DNA of 64,000 nt from Thinopyrum elongatum (taxonomy: Eukaryota; Streptophyta; Magnoliopsida; Poales; Poaceae): NCBI GenBank assembly GCA_011799875.1, contig CM022297.1:69576663-69640662 (forward strand). Direction: 5' to 3'. Below the pieces are notes generated by a model. That model did not search any database. It had not been told where the DNA came from and saw nothing but the letters and a program-made list of their open reading frames with translations. Shown one piece after another: positions 55,860 to 64,000 of this stretch (positions are counted from its first letter, which is position 1; every line of letters begins with the position of its first letter). The translations under genes were made by a program, and so were the position numbers.

Positions 55860-57524
55860 TGAAGGAAATATGCCCTAGAGGCAATAATAAAGTTGTTATT
55901 TTATATTTACTTAATCATGATAAAGGTTTATTATTCATGCTAGACTTGTATTGGTCGGAAACTTAAATACATTTGTGAATACATAAACAAATACCATGTC
56001 CCTAGTAAGCCTCTACTATGCTAGTTCGTTGATCAAAGATGGTTAAGGTTTCCTAACCATTGACATGTGTTGTCATCTGATAACGAGATCACATCATTAG
56101 GAGAATGATATGATGGACAAGACCCATCCGTTAGCTTAGCATAAAGATCGTTCAGTTTATTGCTATAGCTTTCTTCATGTCAAATACATATTCCTTCGAC
56201 TATGAGATTATGCAACTCCCGGATACCGGAGGAATACCTTGTGTGCTATCAAACTTAATGGGGTGATCATAAAGATGCTCTACAGGTATCTCCAAAGGTG
56301 TTTGTTGAGTTGGCATAGATCGACATTAGGATTTGTCACTCCGAGTATCGGAGAGGTATCTCTGGGCCCTCTCGGTAATACACATCATAAGAAGCCTTGC
56401 AAGCAAAGTGACTAATGAGTTAGTTACAGGATGATGTATTACGGAATGAGTAAACAAACTCGCCGGTAACGAGATTGAACTAGGTATGAAGATACCGACG
56501 ATCGAATCTTGGGCAAGTAACATACCGATGGACAAAGGGAATTACGTATGTTGTCATAACGGTTCGACCGATAAAGATCTTCGTAGAATATGTAGGATCC
56601 AATATGGGCATCCAGGTTCCGCTATTGGTTATTGACCGGAGAGGTGTCTCGGTCATGTCTACATAGTTCTTGAACCTGTAGGGTCCGCACGCTTAACGTT
56701 CGTTGACGATATAGTGTTATATGAGTTATATGATTTGGTGACCGAATGTTATTCGTAGTCCCAGATGAGATCATGGACATGACGACGAGTCTTGAAATGG
56801 TTGAGAGGTAAAGATTGATATACAGGACGATGGTATTCGGACACCGGAAGTGTTTCGGAGAAAACCGGATAGTCATCGGAGTACCGGAGGGGGTACCGGT
56901 TAACCCCGGGAGGGTATTGGGCCTATAGGGGAGGATTCGGCCTCCCCTTCCTTCTCTCTTCCCCCCTTTCCTTTCTTCTTCGGCAAATAAGGAAAGGGGG
57001 TGCCACTTTGGGAGGACCCCAAGTAGGATTTGGCCTACTTGGGGCGCCCTCCTGGCTGCTCCCTCCTCCACCCACCTATATATATGTGTGTGTGTGTGTG
57101 TGGGAGGGGACGCCTAGCACAAGCACAACAATCCCTTAGCCGTGTGTGGTGCCCCCCTCCACCGTTTACACCCCCCGGTCATATTTTCGTAGTGCTTAGG
57201 CGAAGCCCTGTGGAGATAGCTTCACCGTCACCACGCTGTCGTGCTGCCGGAACTCATTCACTACCTCGCCGTCTTGCTGGATCAAGAAGGCGAAGGACGT
57301 CATCGAGCTGAATGTGTGCTGAACGCGGAGGTGCCGTATGTTCGGTGCTCGATCGGTTGGAACGCGAAGAAGTTCGACTACATCAACCGCGTTGTTAAAC
57401 GCTTCCGCTTATGGTCTACGAGGGTACGTAGACACACTCTCCCGTCTCGTTGCTATGCATCTCCATGGATAGATCTTGCGTGTGCGTAGAAAATGTTTTG
57501 TTTTCCATGCAACGTTTCCCAACA
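55860..57524 (+). repeat. C2 second LTR (1665 bp), shared by two internal regions
   Basis: Preceded by C2 3' internal sequence with polypurine tract AAGTGGGAGAC and followed by a primer binding site. Starts TGAAGGAAATATGCCC and ends CGTTTCCCAACA. (TG)n at about 57085-57102. Confidence 0.93.
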
Positions 57525-57525
57525 G

Positions 57526-57542
57526 TGGCATCCGAGCCAGGT
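57526..57542 (+). promoter_or_regulatory. C2 second primer binding site
   Basis: TGGCATCCGAGCCAGGT, identical to the variant at 36666, supporting a common origin of the two C2 units. Confidence 0.8.
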
Positions 57543-58758
57543 CTATGCGTAGATGATATGCACGAGTAGAACACAAAGAGTTGTGGGTGGTGATAGTCAT
57601 ACTGCGTACCACCAACATCTTATTTTGATTCGGCGGTATTGTGGGATGAAGCGGACCGGACCAACCTTACATGTCCACGCACATAAGACCGGTTCCACCG
57701 ACAGACATGCAACTAGTTTTGCATAAAGGTGGCTGGCGGATGTCTGTTTCTCCTACTTTAGTTGAATCGAATTTGACTATGGCCGGTATTTGAAGAAGGT
57801 TAAAACAGCAAACTTGATGAAACACCGTTGTGGTTTTTGCCGTAGGTAAGAACGGTTCTTGCTAGAAGCCCGTAGCAGCCATGTAAAACTTAAAACAACA
57901 AAGTAGAGGACGTCTAACTTGTTTTTGCAGGGCATGTTGTGATGTGATATGGTCAAGACATGATGTGATATACGTTATTGTATGAGATGATCATGTTTTG
58001 TAAATTATCAGCAACCGGCAGGAGCCTTATGGTTGTCTCTTTATTGTATGAAATGCAAACGACATGTAATTGCTTTACTTTATCACTATGCGTTAGCAAT
58101 AGTTGTAGAAGCAATAGTTGGCGAGACGATCATGATGCAACGATGGAGATCAAAGTGTCGAGCCGGTGACGATGGAGATCATGATGATGCTTTGGAGATG
58201 GGGATCAAACGCACAAGATGATGATGGCCATATCATGTCACGTATTTTGATTGCATGTGATGTGTATCCTTTATGCATCTTATTTTGCTTAGAACGGCGG
58301 TAGCATTATAAGATGATCCCTTCACTAAATTTCAAGATAAAAGTCTTCTCCCCGAGTATGCACCGTTGCCAAAGTTCGTTGTTTTGAAGCACCACGTGAT
58401 GATCGGGTGTGATAGACTCGACGTTCACATACAATGGGTGTAAGACAGTTTTGCACATGCAGAATACTTGGGTTAAACTTGACGAGCCTATCATGTACAG
58501 ACATGGTCTCGGAACACTGGAGACCGAAAGGTCGAACATGAGTCATATAGTAGATATGATCAACATAGAGATGTTCACCATTGATGACTACCCCATCTCA
58601 TGTGATGATCGGACAAGGGTTAGTTGATTTGGATCATGTATCACTTAGATAACTTGAGGGATGTTTATTTAAGTGGGAGTTCATTAGTAATTTGATTAAT
58701 TGAACTTAATTTATCATGAACTTAGTTTTATAGTTTTGCATATCTATGTTGTAGATCA

Positions 58759-60268
58759 ATGGCCCGAGCTACCGTTCCCCTGAATTTTAATGCGTTCCTA
58801 GAGAAAGCTAAGTTGAAAGATGATGGTAGTAACTACACGGACTGGGTCTGTAACTTGAGGATTATCCTCATTGCTGCACAGAAGAATTATGTCCTTGATG
58901 CACCGCTAGGTGAAAGGCCTGCTGCAGGAGCTGAAGCTGATGTTATGAACGTCTGGCAAGCTCGATCTGATGACTACTCAATAGTTCAGTGTGCCATGTT
59001 TTACGGATTAGAACCGGGACTTCAAAGACGTTTTGAACGTCATGGAGCATATGAGATGTTCCAGGAGTTGAAGTTAATATTTCAAGTAAATGCCCGGGTT
59101 GAGAGATATGAAGTCTCCAACAAGTTCTATAGCTGCAAGATGGAGGAGAACAGTTCTATCAGTGAACACATACTCAAAATGTCTGGGTATTATAATCACT
59201 TAACTCAGCTGGGAGTTGATCTTCTAGTTGATTGTGTTATTGACAGAGTTCTTCAATCACTGCCACCACGCTACAAAGGCTTCGTGATGAACTATAATAT
59301 GCAAGGGATGAATAAAACGATTCCTGAGCTCTTTGCAATGCTTAAGGCCGCGGAGGTAGAAATCAAGAAGGAGCATCAAGTGTTGATGGTTAACAAGACC
59401 ACTAGTTTCAAGAAAAAGGGCAAGGGAAAGAAAGGGAACTTCAAGAAGAATAGCAAGCAAGTTGCCACTCCCGGGAAGAAACCCAAAGCTGGACCCAAGC
59501 CTGAAACTGAGTGCTTCTACTGCAAAGGGACTGGTCACTGGAAGCGGAACTGCCCCAAATACTTGGCGGATAAGAATGATGGCAAAGTGAACAAAGGTAT
59601 ATTTGATATACATGTTATTGATGTGTACCTTACTAATGCTCATAGCAGTGCCTGGGTATTTGATACTGGTTCGGTTGCTCATATTTGTAACTCGAAACAG
59701 GAGCTGTGGAATAAACAAAGTATGGGTAAGGACGAGGTGATGATGCGCGTCAGAAATGGTTCCAAGGTTGATGTAATCGTCGTCGGCACGCTACCTCTAC
59801 ATCTACCTTCGGGATTAGTTTTAGACCTGAATAATTGTTATTTGGTGCCCGCGTTGAGCATGAACATTATATCTGGATCTTGTTTATTATGAGACGGTTA
59901 TTCATTTAAATCGGAGAATAATGGTTGTTCTATTTATATGAGTAATATCTTTTATGGTCATGCACCCTTGATGAGTGGTCTATTCTTGTTGAATCTCGAT
60001 CGTAGTGATACACATATTCATAATATTGATGCCAAAAGATGCAAAGTTGATAATGATAGTGCAACATACTTGTGGCACTGCCGTTTAGGTCATCTTGGTG
60101 TAAAGCGCATGAAGAAACTCCATGCAGATGGACTTTTGGAATCACTTGATTATGAATCATTTGAGTGCAATATTGGAATGTAGTGAAGGAGTTTCTCTCG
60201 AAAGAAGTGAGTGGGAGGAAAGTAGAACTTGATGAGGTAATTGTACCATCTCTCGAATTGGAATGTAG
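58759..60268 (+). pseudogene. C2 internal 2: gag-protease-integrase start, large deletion
   Basis: ATG 58759 opens a nearly clean frame to 59892 (377 codons). It covers gag, zinc knuckle CFYCKGTGHWKRNC near 59515, protease VFDTGSVAHICNS near 59655 and part of the region before integrase, where a TGA follows SGSCLL. It resumes to WHCRLGHLGVKRMKKLH and stops after DYESF near 60163. Integrase core, RT and RNase H are deleted. The remaining 60184-60268 corresponds to the linker after integrase (equivalent to about 40022-40105 in internal 1). LTR C3 begins at 60269. Confidence 0.9.
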
Positions 60269-62016
60269 TGAAGGAAATATGCCCTAGAGGCAATAATACA
60301 CATATTCATGATAAAGGTTTATTATTCATGCTAGAATTGTATTGATCGGAAACCTAAATACATGTGTGAATACATAAACAAACACCGTGTCCCTAGTGAG
60401 CCTCTACTATACTAGCTCGTTGATCAAAGATGGTTAAGGTTTCCTAACCATGGACATGAGTTGTCATTTGATAACGGGATCACATCATTAGGAGAATGAT
60501 GTGATGGACAAGACCCATCCGTTAGCTTAGCATAATGATCGTTCAGTTTTATTGCTATTGCTTTCTTCATGTCAAATACATATTCCTTCGACTATAAGAT
60601 TATGCAACTCCCAGATACCGGAGGAATGCCTTGTGTGCTATCAAATGTCACAACGTAACTGGGTGATTATAAATATGCTATACAGGTATCTCCGAAGGTG
60701 TTTGTTGAGTTGGCATAGATCGAGATTAGGATTTGTCACTCCGAGTATCGGAAAGGTATCTCTGGGCCCTCTCGGTAATACACATCATAAGCTTGCAAGC
60801 AAACGACTAAGGAGTTAGTCACGAGGTGATGTATTATGGAACGAGTAAAGAGACTTGCCGGTAACGAGATTGAACTAGGTATGAAGATACCGACGATCGA
60901 ATCACGGGCAAGTAACATACCGATGGACAACGGGAATTACGTATGTTGTCATAACAGTTCGGCTGATAAAGATCTTAGTAGAATATGTAGGAGCCAATAT
61001 GGGCATCCAGGTTACGCTATTGGTTATTGACCGGAGAGGTGTCTTGGTCATGTCTACATAGTTCTCGAACCCGTAGGGTCCGCACGCTTAACGTTCGATG
61101 ACGATATAGTATTATATGAGTTATGTGATTTGGTGACCGAATGTTGTTCGGAGTCCCGGATGAAATCACGGACATGACGAGGAGTCTCGAAATGGTCGAG
61201 AGGCAAAGATTGATATATAGGACGATGGTATTCGGACACCGTAAGTGTTTCGGGGTGTACCGGGTACTTATCGGGTCACCGGAAGGGGTTCCGGGCACCC
61301 CCCGACAAAAGTTATGGGCCTTATAGGCCAAAAGAGGAAATGCACCAGCCACAAGGGGCTGGTGCGTCCCCCAAAGCAGGCCGGCCTAAGGAGGAGAAGG
61401 AAAGGGGGAAGGGAAAGGAAAGTGTGGATTAGGATTCTCACTTCCATCCCTCCACCCCCCCCCCTCTTTCCTTCCCCCTTGGGAAAACATGGCAGGGGGG
61501 CGCGGCCAGGGCAGGAGCCCTATGGCCGGCCGGCCACCTATGTGGTGCACCAGGCTGCCTTCCCTTCCCCTCCCACCTATATATATGTGGGAGGGGGGCG
61601 CCTAGCACACCCCCAGACAATTGCATAGCCGTGTGCGGCGCCCCCCTCCACCGTTTACACCCCCGGTCATATTTTCGTAGTGCTTAGGCGAAGCCCTGTG
61701 GAAATCACTTCACCATCACCGTCACCACGCCGTCGTGCTGACGGAACTCATCTACTACCTCGACGCCTTGCTGAATCAAGAAGGCGAGGGACGTCACCGA
61801 GCTGAACATGTGCAGAATGCGGAGGTGTCGTGCGTTCGGTACTTGATCGGTTGAAGCACAAAGAAGTTCGACTACATCAACTGTATTGTGAAACGCTTCC
61901 ACTTACAGTCTACGAGGGTACGTAGACACACTCTCCCCTCTCGTTGCTATGCATCTCCTTGATATATCTTCCGTCGGCGTAGGAATTTTTTTTGTTTTCA
62001 TGCAACATTCCCAACA
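60269..62016 (+). repeat. C3 5' LTR (1748 bp)
   Basis: Same family as C2, with a short deletion/replacement near 60296 (AATAATACACATATTC). From about 61260 to 61600 it is a distinct subtype with C-rich and GGGGCGC stretches that differ from C1 and C2. Confidence 0.9.
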
Positions 62017-62017
62017 G

Positions 62018-62034
62018 TGGCATTAGAGCCAGGT
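62018..62034 (+). promoter_or_regulatory. C3 primer binding site
   Basis: TGGCATTAGAGCCAGGT, two changes from the tRNA-iMet complement and different from the C2 variant. Confidence 0.8.
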
Positions 62035-63253
62035 CTATGCGTAGATGATATGCACGAGTAGAACACAAAGAAGTTGTGGGCGGTGATGTTCATACTGCTT
62101 ACCACCAACGTCTTATTTTGATTCAGCTGCATTGTGGGATGAAGCGACCCGGACCAACCTTACATGTCCACGTACATGAGACCGGTTCCACCGACTGACA
62201 TGCAACTAGTTTTGCATAAAGGTGGCTGGCGGGTGTCTGTTTCTCCTACTTTACTTGAATCAAATTTGACTGCGGTCGGTCCTTGAAGAAGGTTAAAACA
62301 GCAAACTTGATAATTCACCGTTGTGGTTTTTGCCGTAGGTAAGTACGGTTCTTGCTAGAAACCCGTAGCAGCCACGTAAAACTTGCAACAACAAAGTAGA
62401 GGACGTCTAACTTGTTTTTGCAGGGTATGTTGTCATGTGATATGGTCAAGACATGATGTGATATACGTTATTGTATGAGATGATCATGTTTTGTAAGTTA
62501 TCAGCAACAGGCAGGAGCCTTATGGTTGTCTCTTTATTGTATGAAATGCAAACGCCATGTAATTGCTTTACTTTATCGCTATGCATTAGCAATAGTTGTA
62601 GAAGCAATAGTTGGCGAGACGACCATGACGCAACGATGGAGATCAAGGTGTCGAGCCGGTGACGATGGAGATCATCACGATGCTTTGGAGATGGAGATCA
62701 AAAGCATGAGATGATGATGGCCATATCATGTCACATATTTTGATTGCATGTGATGTTTATCTTTTATGCATCATATTTTGCTTAGAATGACGGTAGCATT
62801 ATAAGATGATCCATTCACTAAATTTCAATATATAAGTGTTCTCCCCGAGTATGCACCATTGCGAAAGTTCGTCGTTTTGAGACACCACGTGATGATCGGG
62901 TGTGATAGACTCTACGTTCACATACAACGGGTGTAAGACAATTTTGCACATGCAGAATACTTGGGTTAAACTAGACGAGCCTAGCATGTACAGACATGGT
63001 CTCGGAACACTGGAGACCGAAAGGTCGAACATGAGTCATATAGTAGATATGATCAACATAGAGATGTTCACCATTGATGACTACCCCATCTCACGTGATG
63101 ATCAGACATGGGTTAGTTGATTTGGATCATGTATCAATTAGATAACTTGAGGGATGTTTATTTAAGTGGGAGTTCATTAGTAATCTGACTAATTGAACTT
63201 AATTTATCATGAACTTAGTCCTGATAGTATTTGCATATCTATGTTGTAGATCA

Positions 63254-63897
63254 ATGGCCCGTGCTAATGACTAAAGCTGATGACTTATTGGAAATAATAC
63301 ATACCGATGTATGCGGTCCGATGAGTGTTGAAGCACGCGGCGGGTATCGTTATTTTCTGACCTTCACAGATGATTTGAGTAGGTATGGGTATATCTACTT
63401 AATGAAACACAAGTCTGAAACATTTGAAAAGTTCAAAGAATTTTAGAATGAAGTGGAGAATCATCATAACAAGAAAATAAAGTTTCTACAATCTGATCGC
63501 GGAGGCGAATATTTGATTTACGATTTTGGCCTTCATTTAAAACAATGTGGAATTGTTTCACAACTCACGCTACCTGGAAGACCACAGCGTAATGGTGTGT
63601 CCGAACGTCGTAACTGTACTTTATTAGATATGGTGCGTTCGATGATGTCTCTTACCAATTTACCACTATCATATTGGGGTTATGCATTAGAGACAGCTAC
63701 ATTCATGTTAAATAGGGCACCGTCTAAATCCGTTGAGACAACACCGTATGAACTATGGTTTGGCAAGAAACCTAAGCTATCGTTTCTTAAAGTTTGGGGA
63801 TGCGACACTTTTGTCAAAAGGCTTCAGCCTGATAAGCTCGAACCCAAATCGGAAAAGTGCGTCTTCATAGGATACCCAAAGGAAACTATTGAGTACA
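63254..63897 (+). pseudogene. C3 gag-pol with gag start fused to integrase
   Basis: ATG 63254 gives MARA and then jumps, via a short ATGACTAAA piece taken from before the integrase, to DLLEIIHTDVCGPM. All of gag, the zinc knuckle and protease are missing. Integrase continues with SDRGGEY near 63500 and NGVSERRNCTLLD near 63595. The frame has a TAG near 63444. Sequence ends in the linker after integrase, where G2 inserted. Confidence 0.85.
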
Positions 63898-64000
63898 TGA
63901 TACGTCTCCAACTTATCTATAATTTTTTATTGTTCCATGCTGTTATATTATCATTCTTGGATGTTTTACAATCATTTTATAGCAACTTTATATCATTTTT
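63898..64000 (+). repeat. Start of another Gypsy-type LTR (G2), continues beyond window
   Basis: TGATACGTCTCCAACTTATC begins here, a different LTR family from G0/G1 (TGATACGTCC), which agrees only in the first nine bases. GTACA (63893-63897) would be the TSD. In C1 the uninterrupted sequence at 13288 reads GGGTACACCTTC. Confidence 0.75.

Larger units (their letters stand above)
34897..60268 (+). mobile_element. Copia array C2: LTR - internal 1 - LTR - internal 2
   Basis: The LTR at 34897-36664 is followed by primer binding site, leader and gag-pol to 41305. The Gypsy array G1 then intervenes (41306-55746). A short piece of internal 3' end with polypurine tract follows (55747-55859), then a second complete LTR (55860-57524). 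That LTR is immediately followed by another primer binding site, leader and gag-pol (57525-60268). The shared middle LTR without a TSD indicates a tandem array. TGTAC precedes the first LTR as candidate TSD, but the far end is outside the window. Same family as C1. Confidence 0.85.
60269..63897 (+). mobile_element. Copia element C3 inserted in C2 internal 2, right side outside window
   Basis: Its LTR begins exactly with TGAAGGAAAT after GGAATGTAG, with TGTAG (60264-60268) as candidate TSD. This exact end argues for a separate insertion rather than a third array unit. LTR to 62016, primer binding site 62018-62034, leader, then a strongly deleted gag-pol. It is itself interrupted at 63898 by another Gypsy LTR. 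Confidence 0.75.

Noticed and set aside
60269..62016. Third unit of the Copia C2 tandem array
   Set aside because: The LTR starts exactly at TGAAGG directly after linker sequence without a polypurine tract, with candidate TSD TGTAG, so a separate nested insertion is simpler.

Overview
The window looks like nuclear DNA of a large-genome grass, most likely wheat or another Triticeae. The evidence is the Copia LTRs of the Angela/BARE/WIS type, high-copy Gypsy LTRs starting TGATACGTCC, CACTA elements with TTTAGTCCCGGTT subterminal repeats, and one GC-rich plant gene with GT-AG introns. Family names come from recognition only; no database was searched. Nearly everything except one gene is mobile DNA, much of it nested.

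Layout. 1-4987: minus-strand Gypsy element (G0), cut by the window edge, carrying a hAT-like MITE. 5190-6640: copy A of a local segmental duplication. 7460-17924: a non-autonomous CACTA element (CACTA1) split by a complete Copia element (C1, 8252-16812). 18325-19453: an AT-rich Helitron candidate. 21200-22006: a 5'-truncated LINE fragment. 22402-23821: an apparently intact three-exon patatin-like phospholipase gene, flanked by an imperfect inverted repeat. 24929-34896: copy B of the segmental duplication, broken up by a full-length LINE (25068-31811, itself split by CACTA2) and a PIF/Harbinger-like element (31975-33781) with a decayed ORF of unknown function.

From 34897 to the right edge is a Copia/Gypsy nest. 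Copia C2 has the order LTR-internal-LTR-internal. A Gypsy array (G1) of the same order, LTR-internal-LTR-internal plus a chimeric third piece, lies in C2's first internal region. A further Copia (C3) lies in C2's second internal region, and another Gypsy LTR (G2) starts inside C3 at 63898.

Most boundaries are supported by target-site duplications: GGA and CAT for the CACTAs, TTTTT for C1, 16 and 17 bp for the LINEs, TTA for the Harbinger-like element, and about 8 bp for the hAT MITE. Copy A supplies natural empty sites for two insertions in copy B. All retrotransposon ORFs carry stops or frameshifts. The only gene I regard as likely functional is the phospholipase. I found no rRNA, functional tRNA or CRISPR. 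The least explained items are the two independent tandem LTR-internal arrays, the extra ORF after the Gypsy integrase, the ORF in the Harbinger-like element, and the inverted repeat around the phospholipase gene.
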